From contig CBFICR010000008.1 in NCBI GenBank assembly GCA_965661105.1, positions 6,026 to 70,025 on the forward strand: a DNA stretch of 64,000 nt. The letters are read 5' to 3'. Positions 16,652 to 25,171 of this stretch are shown one piece after another. The stretch comes from Eutrophocola sp965661105 (GTDB lineage: Bacteria; Pseudomonadota; Gammaproteobacteria; Pseudomonadales; Pseudohongiellaceae). The notes under the pieces are model-generated. The model was not told the origin of the DNA and searched no databases. It was given only the letters and a program-made list of their open reading frames with translations. Position 1 is the stretch's first letter. The number at the start of each line of letters is the position of its first letter. A program made the translations under genes and the position numbers.

Positions 16652-17380
16652 ATGTCCAGAATAATTGAAATGCAGCCTGCCTTCCTGCTCCATAGCAGAC
16701 CGTTTCGGGATTCAAGCCTGATACTGGATTTTTTAACTCCGGATTATGGCCGCATCAGTGCAATTTCCAGAGGTGGGCGTGGCGCAGGCTCAAAAAGTAA
16801 AAGCTTGTTGCAGCCTTTCACGCCTGTGCATATTTCGCTTTCAGGGAAAGGCGAATTGAAAACGTTGAGATCCGTGGAATTAAGACAGGGGCCGGTGTCA
16901 TTGAAAGGCGAAAAACTTTTCAGCGCACTTTATATAAACGAGATTATTGTCAGGTTATTCCAGTCCCATGAGGCGGATCCGGGTTTCTTCGTAAACTATG
17001 AAGAGGCACTGTGCAACCTTGCCGGTGATGAATCAGCTGAGCCGGTGCTTCGCCAATTCGAGCTTTCGCTGTTGGACACCCTGGGTTATGGCGTGGACTT
17101 TACTTCCGAGGCACATTCATTTGAACCTGTCGTTGCTGAGCACTGGTACTATTTCCAGGACCAGAGTGGATTTATTGAGGTGCAGGATACCAGTGTCGTG
17201 TCTGGCAATAGCGGGAGTGCAGAAGGCATATTTCGGGGCATTGATCTGATTAAAATTCATCGCAGGGATTTTTCCGCGCCTGAAACCCGAAAAGCGGCGA
17301 AAGCCATATTACGCGGCATCCTGAATATTCACCTCGGATCAGTGCCTTTGCGCAGCAGAAGCCTGTTCAAACGGCGTTAA
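16652..17380 (+). CDS. recO: DNA repair protein RecO
   Basis: 242-aa protein with an OB-fold N-terminal domain: AFLLHSRPFRDSSLILDFLT then GRISAISRGGRGAGSKSK, followed by LLQPFTPVHISLSGKGELKT. The C-terminal helical part ends at GSVPLRSRSLFKRR, very like Pseudomonas/E. coli RecO. It anneals DNA and loads RecA with RecR and RecF; recR is found at 52.9 kb in this window. pdxJ, which normally follows recO, is absent; cysM follows instead after 119 bp. The zinc-binding cysteines of some RecO proteins are not present, as is usual in this group. Confidence 0.93.
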   Translation: MSRIIEMQPAFLLHSRPFRDSSLILDFLTPDYGRISAISRGGRGAGSKSKSLLQPFTPVHISLSGKGELKTLRSVELRQGPVSLKGEKLFSALYINEIIVRLFQSHEADPGFFVNYEEALCNLAGDESAEPVLRQFELSLLDTLGYGVDFTSEAHSFEPVVAEHWYYFQDQSGFIEVQDTSVVSGNSGSAEGIFRGIDLIKIHRRDFSAPETRKAAKAILRGILNIHLGSVPLRSRSLFKRR

Positions 17381-17499
17381 CGCCGCCTGTGGGCTTTATC
17401 AGCTTCACGAGATAGAATTAGCGCCGTTTTCAAATAGCAGCAACCAACGTTCAGGCGAACTAAATCAGAGGTTCCCTAAATCAAACAGGATCTTGTTTT

Positions 17500-18390
17500 A
17501 TGCATTTTCCAACAATTGAAGATACCGTCGGTAATACTCCCCTTGTAAGACTGCAACGATTACCCGGAGTAACCAGCAATACCGTGCTTGTGAAACTTGA
17601 AGGTAATAACCCGGCCGGTTCAGTAAAGGACCGTCCGGTACTGAGCATGATCAGCAAGGCGGAGGCACGTGGTGATATTAAACCAGGTGATACCTTAATA
17701 GAGGCCACCAGTGGCAACACCGGCATTGCGCTTGCCATGGTTGCAGCTATCAAGGGTTATAAAATGGTGCTGATAATGCCTGAAAACGCCACACAGGAGC
17801 GTAAAGACTCCATGACAGCCTATGGTGCCAGGCTGATAGAAGTCTCTGCTGAGGAAGGTATGGAGGGAGCAAGAGACCTGGCTGACAGAATGAAAGCCGA
17901 AGGAAAGGGCATAGTGCTGGATCAATTTGCCAACCCTGACAATTTTGCCGCCCATGTTGAAAATACCGGGCCTGAAATTTGGCGTGATACTAATGGTTTA
18001 ATTACGCATTTTGTCAGCTCCATGGGGACTACTGGCACAATCATGGGCGTGTCCCGGTTTTTAAAGGAAAAAAATCCTGCCATAGAGATTATCGGTCTGC
18101 AGCCCAAAGAAGGCGCAAAAATACCCGGCATCCGTCGTTGGCCTGAACAATATTTACCTGAAATATTTGAAAAAGAACGCGTTGATCAAATTATCGACAT
18201 CAGCCAGGAAGATGCAGAAAAAACCATGCTTGATATGGCAAGGCAAGAAGGTATTTGCTGTGGGGTTTCTTCAGGAGGTGCCGTGTTTGCAGCACTGGAA
18301 TTATCCAGGCAACTGGAAAACGCGGTGATCGTGGCCATTGTCTGTGACAGGGGCGATCGTTATCTTTCTTCAGGTCTTTTTAGTGAGTAA
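17500..18390 (+). CDS. cysM: Cysteine synthase B (CysM)
   Basis: 296-aa PLP enzyme making cysteine (or S-sulfocysteine) from O-acetylserine and sulfide/thiosulfate. The PLP Lys is Lys43 in NPAGSVKDRP; EATSGNTGIALAM binds the substrate carboxylate; VSSMGTTGTIMGVSRFL and GVSSGGAVFAAL bind the PLP phosphate. Shortness (296 aa versus ~323 for CysK) and the KDRPV, rather than KDRIA, context indicate the CysM branch. It heads cysM-rlmD with a 33-bp gap, the same order as in Pseudomonas. Confidence 0.94.
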   Translation: MHFPTIEDTVGNTPLVRLQRLPGVTSNTVLVKLEGNNPAGSVKDRPVLSMISKAEARGDIKPGDTLIEATSGNTGIALAMVAAIKGYKMVLIMPENATQERKDSMTAYGARLIEVSAEEGMEGARDLADRMKAEGKGIVLDQFANPDNFAAHVENTGPEIWRDTNGLITHFVSSMGTTGTIMGVSRFLKEKNPAIEIIGLQPKEGAKIPGIRRWPEQYLPEIFEKERVDQIIDISQEDAEKTMLDMARQEGICCGVSSGGAVFAALELSRQLENAVIVAIVCDRGDRYLSSGLFSE

Positions 18391-18423
18391 AACTCTGACC
18401 TTTCCATTATTGAAGCCATTACT

Positions 18424-19776
18424 ATGAGAAGAAGACGTCGACAAAAACTGCCGACCACACCGATAGTTCTCGAGATTGAAAAACTCAGTCATGAAGGACG
18501 CGGTATCGCACACCATGAAGGTAAAGTCGTTTTTGTAACCGAGGCGCTGCCAGGTGAAACCGTTGAGGCGCTATTAACGTCACGTCGGGACAGCTTTGAT
18601 GAAGCATCGCTGGATTCGATCCTGAAAGCTTCCCCGGATCGAATAGATCCTGCCTGCGAATATGCATCAATTTGTGGTGGCTGTAGTCTGCAGCACTTTG
18701 ATCCTGTTGCTCAACTTGCCTTTAAAGAAGCTACGCTCTTTGAACGGCTTGCCCATGCCGTGCCTGAGGCAGGTTTTGAGAAATTACCGCCATTAACCGG
18801 TCCGGTGCTGGGCTATCGGCGCAAGGCAAGACTGGCAGTTCGCTATGTCCACAAAAAAGAGCAGGTGCTGGTTGGATTTAGAGAAAAAAATTCCTCCTTT
18901 ATTACCAATATGAGTAGTTGCCAGGTACTCGATCCACGTATCGCGGATCTGTTACCTGAGTTATCAACTTTAATTGGAGGGCTGGAAAGTTACCGCGACA
19001 TTCCGCAAATAGAAGTCGCGGCCGGTGATCCGGATAACGAAGGCTGCTCTGCGGCATTTATTTTTCGTCATTTAAAGCCTTTGCCTGAAGATGATCAGAA
19101 GCAATTACTCTCTTTTGCCACGCAAAAATCAATCGCTCTTTATCTCCAGCCAGGGGGCATGGAAACAGTTCACAAAATCTATCCCGCTGATGGAAAAGAC
19201 AGGCTGTATTACAGTTTGCCGGAGTTTGGCCTGAATCTGGCTTTTCATCCCACTGACTTCACCCAGGTTAATGCCGAAATTAACAAGGCTATGATTGCCC
19301 AGGCAATTGGTTTGCTTGAATTGGCCGACACTGACGTCGTACTTGACCTGTTTTGCGGATTGGGCAACTTCACCTTGCCTCTTGCCGGGTATTGCAGCCA
19401 GGTGACTGGTGTTGAAGGTTCCCGGGAAATGGTGGAAAGAGCCCAGGAGAATGCCATCGCCAATAATATCAAGACGGCAGATTTCTTCAGTGCAGATTTA
19501 ACCCAGCCCATGGCAGGACAGGCCTGGTTTAAACGCGGAATAAACAAGGTTCTGCTGGATCCGCCCAGATCTGGAGCCCTGGAAGTATTGCCGGAAATAA
19601 TCAACATTCGCCCTGAACGTATTGTTTATGTTTCATGCAATCCCGCTACGCTGGCCCGTGATGCTGAATACCTCGTAGAAAAGGGGTATGTACTGGCCAG
19701 TGCCGGTGTAATGGATATGTTCCCTCAAACTGCACACGTTGAAGCAATGGCGCTTTTTGTCGATGGAAATAAATAG
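18424..19776 (+). CDS. rlmD: 23S rRNA (uracil-1939-C5)-methyltransferase RlmD
   Basis: 450-aa SAM-dependent enzyme methylating U1939 of 23S rRNA. A TRAM domain spans about 8-70. Four cysteines for a [4Fe-4S] cluster are Cys78, Cys84, Cys87 and Cys166 (CEYASICGGCSLQHF; MSSCQVLDP). The methyltransferase domain has DLFCGLGNFTLPLA (SAM loop), DPPRSGALEVL and the catalytic Cys405 in YVSCNPATLARD. It is adjacent to cysM and mazG, but relA, which lies between rlmD and mazG in both E. coli and Pseudomonas, is not there. Confidence 0.95.
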   Translation: MRRRRRQKLPTTPIVLEIEKLSHEGRGIAHHEGKVVFVTEALPGETVEALLTSRRDSFDEASLDSILKASPDRIDPACEYASICGGCSLQHFDPVAQLAFKEATLFERLAHAVPEAGFEKLPPLTGPVLGYRRKARLAVRYVHKKEQVLVGFREKNSSFITNMSSCQVLDPRIADLLPELSTLIGGLESYRDIPQIEVAAGDPDNEGCSAAFIFRHLKPLPEDDQKQLLSFATQKSIALYLQPGGMETVHKIYPADGKDRLYYSLPEFGLNLAFHPTDFTQVNAEINKAMIAQAIGLLELADTDVVLDLFCGLGNFTLPLAGYCSQVTGVEGSREMVERAQENAIANNIKTADFFSADLTQPMAGQAWFKRGINKVLLDPPRSGALEVLPEIINIRPERIVYVSCNPATLARDAEYLVEKGYVLASAGVMDMFPQTAHVEAMALFVDGNK

Positions 19777-19825
19777 CGTATTCCAGGTACAGCCATCTTG
19801 ATTGGCATAGATTAAGGAGAAAATC

Positions 19826-20638
19826 ATCGACATTAGAGAACTGTTGAAGATCATGTCCATGCTCAGGGATCCGGAAAATGGCTGTCCTTGGGACAGGAAG
19901 CAGAACTTTCAGACAATTGCTCCGCATACGCTGGAAGAAGTCTATGAAGTGGTCGATGCCATTGAACGTAAAGATTATGCCCAATTACCCAATGAACTTG
20001 GCGATATGCTTTTTCAGGTTGTGTTTTATGCCCAGCTTGGCAAGGAACAGGGACTCTTTGATTTTGAGGATATCGTCTCGGAGATAGGTAACAAACTATT
20101 GCAGCGACACCCCCATGTTTTCCCTGCAGCAACTATAGAAAGTTTTGGTGATAAAAAAAGTATTACCCCGGATCAGGTAGAAACAAACTGGGAAAAAATC
20201 AAACAGGGTGAGCGTGAACAAAAAGGAGCGCAAGATACCAGTATACTGGCTGATATACCGCTTGGGTTCCCGGCTTTGACAAGAGCCGCTAAAATCCAGA
20301 AAAGAGCATCTCAGGCCGGTTTTGACTGGCCCGAATATAAAGGGGCACTTGAGAAAGTTCGTGAGGAAACTCTGGAGCTGGAAGAAGCGCTGGCTCAAAA
20401 ATCACAGAGTAAAATCGAGGATGAATTGGGAGACTTGTTTTTTAGTCTGGTTAATTTGTCCAGACACATCAAAATTGATGCTGAAGCCTGCCTCAGAAAA
20501 GCGACTAATAAATTTGAAGATCGCTTCCGTGCACTGGAAAGGGAGGTAGCTGCTGACGGCGTGGAATTACATTCCTTGTCTATTGAGGTAATGGAACAGT
20601 ACTGGCAGAAAATTAAAAAAAGCAAAGAAACCCCTTGA
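19826..20638 (+). CDS. mazG: Nucleoside triphosphate pyrophosphohydrolase MazG (probable AUC start)
   Basis: 270-aa enzyme (from the chosen start) hydrolysing NTPs/dNTPs to monophosphates and pyrophosphate. Two MazG domains: the first has NGCPWDRKQNFQTIAPHTLEE and ELGDMLFQVVFYAQL with the EExxE/ExxD metal motifs; the second has ETLELEEALAQ and ELGDLFFSLVNLSRHI. The start is unusual. The first standard start codon, TTG 19844, lies 24 nt after the only SD (AAGGAG, 19814-19819), while alignment with E. coli MazG (MNQIDRLLTIMQRLRDP) extends upstream through IDIRELLKIMSMLRDP. The codon six nt after the SD is ATC at 19826. An AUC start is therefore inferred; TTG 19844 is the conservative alternative. 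Confidence 0.9.
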   Translation: MDIRELLKIMSMLRDPENGCPWDRKQNFQTIAPHTLEEVYEVVDAIERKDYAQLPNELGDMLFQVVFYAQLGKEQGLFDFEDIVSEIGNKLLQRHPHVFPAATIESFGDKKSITPDQVETNWEKIKQGEREQKGAQDTSILADIPLGFPALTRAAKIQKRASQAGFDWPEYKGALEKVREETLELEEALAQKSQSKIEDELGDLFFSLVNLSRHIKIDAEACLRKATNKFEDRFRALEREVAADGVELHSLSIEVMEQYWQKIKKSKETP

Positions 20639-20746
20639 GGCTCAAAATGGATCTTGTGATTGTGATGAAAAGGCTCTTTTGCTTATGTATTTAATTGCCT
20701 CGACCAACCGTGTATGGTTCAACGTTTAAACAGGAGTATAAAAATA

Positions 20747-21397
20747 ATGAAAATGATTTTATTGGGCGCCCCGGGTGCCGGTAAAGGTACTCAAGCCAAA
20801 TTCCTTACTGAAACTTATGGTATCCCGCAAATATCAACCGGTGACATGTTGCGTGCTGCGGTGAAGGCAGAATCTGATATGGGCATGAAAGTAAAGTCAG
20901 TAATGGAAAGTGGTGGGCTGGTAACTGACGATATTATTATAGGGCTGGTTAAGGAGCGTATTACTCAAAAAGACTGTGAAGAAGGCTTTTTGTTTGATGG
21001 CTTTCCTCGAACAATACCGCAAGCTGAGGCCATGGAAGATGCCGGTGTTGAAATTGATATAGTTCTGGAAATTGATGTGCCGGATGATGAAATAGTCAGG
21101 CGCTTAAGTGGTCGCAGAGTCCATCTGGATTCAGGCAGGGTTTATCATCTGGATTTCAATCCACCAGTCAAGGAAGGGCTGGATAATGAAACCGGAGAGC
21201 CTCTGGTTCAGAGAAAAGATGATGAAGAGGGTACAGTAAGGAAAAGGCTTGAACTGTACCATGAGCAAACAAAACCATTGGTTAATTTCTACCAGGAAAT
21301 GGAAAAGAAAGCTGGAAAAGTTCGCTTTATAAAAATTGATGGCACAAGATCAATTAACGAAATAGTTGAAGATATCAAGCAATCACTGGAAATATGA
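20747..21397 (+). CDS. adk: Adenylate kinase
   Basis: 216-aa enzyme catalysing ATP + AMP to 2 ADP. P-loop GAPGAGKGTQ at residues 7-16, AMP-binding STGDMLRAAV, GFPRTIPQAEAM, and a LID segment RRVHLDSGRVYHLDFNPP. The LID lacks zinc cysteines, as in enteric enzymes. The reading frame is open to an ATG at 20714, but the family starts M(K/R)(M/I)ILLGAPG and an AGGAG SD (20732-20736) sits ten nt before ATG 20747, so that start is used. Length agrees with E. coli Adk (214 aa). Confidence 0.96.
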   Translation: MKMILLGAPGAGKGTQAKFLTETYGIPQISTGDMLRAAVKAESDMGMKVKSVMESGGLVTDDIIIGLVKERITQKDCEEGFLFDGFPRTIPQAEAMEDAGVEIDIVLEIDVPDDEIVRRLSGRRVHLDSGRVYHLDFNPPVKEGLDNETGEPLVQRKDDEEGTVRKRLELYHEQTKPLVNFYQEMEKKAGKVRFIKIDGTRSINEIVEDIKQSLEI

Positions 21398-21644
21398 TCG
21401 ACACAATATTATTGGTGTAAAATTTTTTTACATCATTACTCAAGGAAAGATTTTCAGAGCTGGTTACAAAATAAAATATTGAACTGTTTTTTTCAGGAAT
21501 AACTGTAAGATTTATTTAGTAAAATCAACAATCTTAGTTGTAAAAATTAAAATTTTTATGATATGTTGCCACTCGAACGTTGAAACAACTTGCAATAAAT
21601 AAAATATCAAGTCGTTAACTTTTCGTTTTTAGGAGAATAAATCT

Positions 21645-23333
21645 ATGGCTACTGCCAAAGCGAAGAAAAAAGCAGTTGGTGCAGCTACAAAAGAAGCTGT
21701 AAATAAACCGGCAAAACGTCGTGTAGTTTCGGCTTCAAGCAAGGCTAAAACTTCATTGAACAAAGCGCAAAGAGAAATGGCTAAACAGGCAAAAGCTCTT
21801 AGCGCTGCTAGAAAGAAAGTGAGCGCTGCGAAATCTAAAAAAGCAGCGTCCAGTGCTAATGCAGTAGTTAGAAAAACAAGCACAGCGTTAAATTCGGCAA
21901 AAGCTAAAGTCCTTAAGGCCAAACAAGCCATGGCCAAGGCACAAGCCGCCGACTCAGCCAAAGCGAAAGTAGCAGAACAGGCAAAAGCTGTAGCCTCCTA
22001 CAAGAATTCTCTTAAGAAAAAATCTGAACTGGATCTTAAAAAAGCCCTTAAGAAGTTTGAAGCCTCATGGGCCAAGAAACGTGCGAAAGCAGATGCCAAA
22101 AAACTTGCCGCCAAATTAAAGAAGGAAGCTGCCAAAGCGGCGGCAGCAAAGAAAAAAGCCGAAGCTAAAGCCAAGGCAACGGCGAAAAAGCTTGCAGCGA
22201 AAGCTAAAGTTGCCGAAAGAAAAGCTGCCGCCAAGGCAAAGGTTAAAGCAAGAAAAGCCGCAGCCAAAGCCAAAGCGGCTGCCAAGAAGGCTAAAAAGAA
22301 AGTGGCCAAGAAAAAAGTTGTGAAGAAAGCAGTTAAAAAGAAGGTCGCCAAGAAGAAGGTCGCCAAAAAAGCCGCTAAAAAGAAAGTCGCGAAAAAGGCC
22401 GCGGCCAAGCGCAAAACGGTTGCCAAAAAGGTCGCCAAGAAAAAAGTAGCGAAAAAGGCAGCCAAGAAAACGGTCGCCAAAAAAGCCGCCAAGAAGAAAG
22501 TAGCGAAAAAGGCGGTTAAGAAGAAAGTCGCCAAAAAAGCCGCCAAGAAGAAAGTAGCGAAAAAGGCGGCCAAGAAGAAGGTCGCCAAAAAAGCCGTGAA
22601 GAAGAAAGTAGCGAAAAAGGCGGTTAAGAAGAAGGTTGCCAAGAAAGCCGCTAAAAAGAAAGTAGCGAAAAAGGCGGTCAAGAAGAAAGTTGCCAAGAAA
22701 GCTGCTAAAAAGAAAGTCGCGAAAAAGGCTGCGGCCAAACGCAAAACGGTTGCTAAACAGGTAGCTCCAAAGCAAAAAACAGCAAAAAAAGCTGCCAAGA
22801 AGAAAGTTGCTAAAAAAGCCGTTAAAAAGAAAGTAGCCAAGAAAGCGGTCAAGAAAAAAGTCGCGAAGAAAGCAGTAGCGAAAAAGGCCGCCAAGAAGAA
22901 AGTAGCGAAAAAGGTTGTCAAGAAGAAGGTCGCCAAGAAAGCCGCTAAAAAGAAAGTAGCGAAAAAGGCAGTCAAGAAGAAGGTCGCCAAGAAAGCCGCT
23001 AAAAAGAAAGTAGCGAAAAAGGCTGCCAAGAAGAAAGTGGCTAAAAAGAAGGCAAAGAAGGCCTCCGCCAAACGCAAAACGGTTGCTAAAAAGGTAGCTC
23101 CAAAGCAAAAAACAGCGAAAAAGGCTGCCAAGAAGAAAGTCGCCAAAAAAGCCGCTAAAAAGAAAGTAGCCAAGAAAGCGGCCAAGAAGAAGGTCGCGAA
23201 GAAAGCAGTAGCGAAAAAGGCCGCCAAAAAAACTGTAGCAAAAAAGGCTGCCAAGAAGAAAGTAGCGAAAAAGGCCGTCAAAAAGAAAGTGGCCAAGAAA
23301 AAAGTCGCCAAAAAAGCTGCTAAAAAGAAATAA
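21645..23333 (+). CDS. Giant lysine/alanine-repeat histone H1-like protein
   Basis: 562-aa extremely basic protein. Residues 1-125 are a less repetitive Ala/Lys/Ser region, probably helical (LNKAQREMAKQAKALSAARK); residues ~125-215 are an Ala/Lys helical stretch; from ~220 to the end it is built from KKKVAKKA-type units, about 7-8 residues each (AAKKKVAKKAVKKKVAKK), interrupted by AAKRKTVAKKVAPKQKTAKK segments. It resembles bacterial H1-like proteins (Pseudomonas AlgP, chlamydial HC2) that bind and condense DNA, but is longer than either. Acidic residues are almost absent after the first quarter. A clear AGGAGAA SD precedes the ATG. A 247-bp AT-rich gap precedes it, and a strong terminator follows, so it is its own transcription unit. 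Exact repeat number is likely variable between strains. Confidence 0.85.
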   Translation: MATAKAKKKAVGAATKEAVNKPAKRRVVSASSKAKTSLNKAQREMAKQAKALSAARKKVSAAKSKKAASSANAVVRKTSTALNSAKAKVLKAKQAMAKAQAADSAKAKVAEQAKAVASYKNSLKKKSELDLKKALKKFEASWAKKRAKADAKKLAAKLKKEAAKAAAAKKKAEAKAKATAKKLAAKAKVAERKAAAKAKVKARKAAAKAKAAAKKAKKKVAKKKVVKKAVKKKVAKKKVAKKAAKKKVAKKAAAKRKTVAKKVAKKKVAKKAAKKTVAKKAAKKKVAKKAVKKKVAKKAAKKKVAKKAAKKKVAKKAVKKKVAKKAVKKKVAKKAAKKKVAKKAVKKKVAKKAAKKKVAKKAAAKRKTVAKQVAPKQKTAKKAAKKKVAKKAVKKKVAKKAVKKKVAKKAVAKKAAKKKVAKKVVKKKVAKKAAKKKVAKKAVKKKVAKKAAKKKVAKKAAKKKVAKKKAKKASAKRKTVAKKVAPKQKTAKKAAKKKVAKKAAKKKVAKKAAKKKVAKKAVAKKAAKKTVAKKAAKKKVAKKAVKKKVAKKKVAKKAAKKK

Positions 23334-23432
23334 AAATAGATCGTTTAGTGGGACTAAAGGACGTTTTTTATTAGCCCCATAAACCCTGGAATTACCAGTT
23401 GGTCATACACAACTCGTTGATTCTTAAATAAT

Positions 23433-23468
23433 AAATCCTCCGCAGTATGCGCTGCGGGGGATTTTTTT
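23433..23468 (+). terminator. Intrinsic terminator after the H1-like gene
   Basis: AAATCCTCCGCAG (23433-23445) pairs with CTGCGGGGGATTT (23452 onward) through 13 positions with one T-G wobble, closing a TATGCG loop and ending in seven Ts. It stops transcription before tsaB, whose ATG is only 11 bp downstream. Confidence 0.92.
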
Positions 23469-23478
23469 ATGCAGATTA

Positions 23479-24162
23479 ATGATGCCCGCAATTCTTGCAA
23501 TAGACACATCTACCGAAGCCTGTTCCTGTGCTTTGATCAAGAACGGCTTGATCACTGAAACTTTTGAAGTCATTCCACGGCAACACGCCAAACGCCTGTT
23601 GCCAATGATAAAAGACCTTCTGGCAGAACAATCCCTTGATTTTACAGACCTGCAGGCCATTGCTTATGGACAGGGACCAGGTTCTTTTACCGGTTTAAGA
23701 ATTGCTGCTGGTGTAACACAGGGCATAGCCTTGGCAGCCAATTTACCGGTAGTTCCGGTATCTTCCCTTGCTGCGCTTGCTTATCAAGTGAAAGGTCAGC
23801 AGGAGCAGGCAATAGTATTCAGTACTCTGGATGCCCGCATCGATGAAATTTACTGGGGAATGTATGATGTTCACAGTACTGGTCTGGAATTACTGGGTAA
23901 AGAGGCACTTTGCAAGCCAGAGCAGCTTCCTGAGTCTGAGCTGCAGGAAGGTGTTGCTTTAATTGGCGTTGGAAGCGGCATGAATTATCTCGATAGAATG
24001 CCTGAAAACTATAGAAAAAACCTGACAATTATAAAAAGTGATCTCTATCCAAGGGCAGGGATTATTGCTCAAATTGCTGTAGATTATTTTAAAGACGGCA
24101 TCATCCAGTCGCCCGAAATGGTGAGACCCGTCTATTTGCGCGATAAAGTGACTCAGGGCTGA
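23479..24162 (+). CDS. tsaB: tRNA t6A modification protein TsaB (YeaZ)
   Basis: 227-aa ASKHA-fold protein that partners TsaD, TsaE and TsaC to make threonylcarbamoyl-adenosine in ANN-decoding tRNAs. The N-terminus AILAIDTSTEACSCALI and the segment GQGPGSFTGLRIAAGVTQGIA are diagnostic; SSLAALAYQ and STLDARIDEIYWG follow as in E. coli YeaZ. It begins right after the terminator of the H1-like gene and precedes uppP by 17 bp. adk and tsaB are neighbours in Pseudomonas, so the H1-like gene sits between an otherwise conserved pair. ATG 23482 is a second possible start. Confidence 0.93.
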   Translation: MMPAILAIDTSTEACSCALIKNGLITETFEVIPRQHAKRLLPMIKDLLAEQSLDFTDLQAIAYGQGPGSFTGLRIAAGVTQGIALAANLPVVPVSSLAALAYQVKGQQEQAIVFSTLDARIDEIYWGMYDVHSTGLELLGKEALCKPEQLPESELQEGVALIGVGSGMNYLDRMPENYRKNLTIIKSDLYPRAGIIAQIAVDYFKDGIIQSPEMVRPVYLRDKVTQG

Positions 24163-24179
24163 ACTGGATATTCAACGCT

Positions 24180-24980
24180 ATGGATTTTGATGTCGTACGC
24201 GCAACCTTTCTTGCACTGATTCAGGGATTCACTGAATTTCTCCCAATTTCCAGCTCCGCACATCTGATACTTCCTTCAGCAATACTGGGATGGGATGATC
24301 AGGGACTTGCCTTTGATGTGGCTGTGCATTTTGGCACGCTTTCAGCTGTACTCTTTTATTTCAGAAATGACCTGCTCCTGATCTCCAGGTCATGGTTTAT
24401 TCATGTCATCAAACAACAAGCCTCTGTGGAAAGCAGGTTGGGATGGCTATTAATTCTGGCCACTATTCCGGTGATCGTAGTGGGATTCCTGATGAAGGAT
24501 TTTGTTGATTTATATCTCAGAGAAACCTATGTAATTGCATTCACGACTATCTTTTTTGGAATTATGTTGTTTATAGCCGATAAAAAATCCTCCGGAACAC
24601 AAACATTATTCACAATGACCTGGAAAGTCGCTCTGTTTATCGGCCTTGCGCAGATATTGGCACTGGTACCGGGCACATCCAGGTCAGGCATAACAATGAC
24701 CGCAGCGCTGTTTTGCAATATGGACAGGGACAGTAGCTCCAGATTTTCCTTTCTGTTGTCGATACCCGTTATTCTTGGGGCAGCCCTGTTATTGACGCTT
24801 GATTTGCTTGGTCAGGAAATGGTGAACTGGAGTGAATTACTCTATGGTATTTTTGTTTCAGGGGTTATAGCCTACTTATGTATTTACGGATTTCTAAAGG
24901 TTATAAATCGGATGGGGTTTTTACCTTTTGTTATCTACCGCCTGATCCTTGGTTCGATACTGGTTCTATTCTTTATTTAA
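24180..24980 (+). CDS. uppP: Undecaprenyl-diphosphatase UppP (BacA)
   Basis: 266-aa integral membrane phosphatase that recycles undecaprenyl pyrophosphate for peptidoglycan synthesis. Two signature regions are visible: ALIQGFTEFLPISSSAHL (residues 12-29) and LVPGTSRSGITMTAAL near 163-178, which contain the catalytic Glu, Ser and Arg. About eight hydrophobic helices. Length matches E. coli BacA (273 aa). It shares an operon with tsaB. The following ~190 bp (to 25171) contains no gene I can support. Confidence 0.94.
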   Translation: MDFDVVRATFLALIQGFTEFLPISSSAHLILPSAILGWDDQGLAFDVAVHFGTLSAVLFYFRNDLLLISRSWFIHVIKQQASVESRLGWLLILATIPVIVVGFLMKDFVDLYLRETYVIAFTTIFFGIMLFIADKKSSGTQTLFTMTWKVALFIGLAQILALVPGTSRSGITMTAALFCNMDRDSSSRFSFLLSIPVILGAALLLTLDLLGQEMVNWSELLYGIFVSGVIAYLCIYGFLKVINRMGFLPFVIYRLILGSILVLFFI

Positions 24981-25171
24981 AAGCCCTGAGCCGGGTAATA
25001 AATCTCCATTTATTGGCCGAAGCAGTTCTTTCATGGTGAGTACCTCCAGAACAGCTTGAACATTCACAGCGTTGGTATCATTCATTAACCAGACGGCAAA
25101 CAACAATCGCTATAAACAACCAGAGAGTGCTCAAACCACATACACAGAAAGTTAATAGAGGAGTAGCGTTA

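Noticed and set aside
17372..17385. CGGCGTTAACGCCG palindrome at the recO stop as terminator
   Set aside because: No T-tract follows and the stem is part of the coding end.
20714..20746. 11-codon N-terminal extension of adk
   Set aside because: Family starts at M-K-M-ILLGAPG; SD is placed for ATG 20747.
22116..23108. Second minus-strand frame (330 codons) over the same repeat
   Set aside because: Another shadow of the H1-like repeat region.
21998..23311. Minus-strand 437-codon frame rich in Phe/Leu/Ala
   Set aside because: It is the reverse complement of the KKVAKKA repeat gene; Lys codons read backwards as Phe/Leu. No SD or homology.
22300..23330. CRISPR-like regular spacing
   Set aside because: The repeats are coding, run without spacers and vary at synonymous positions.
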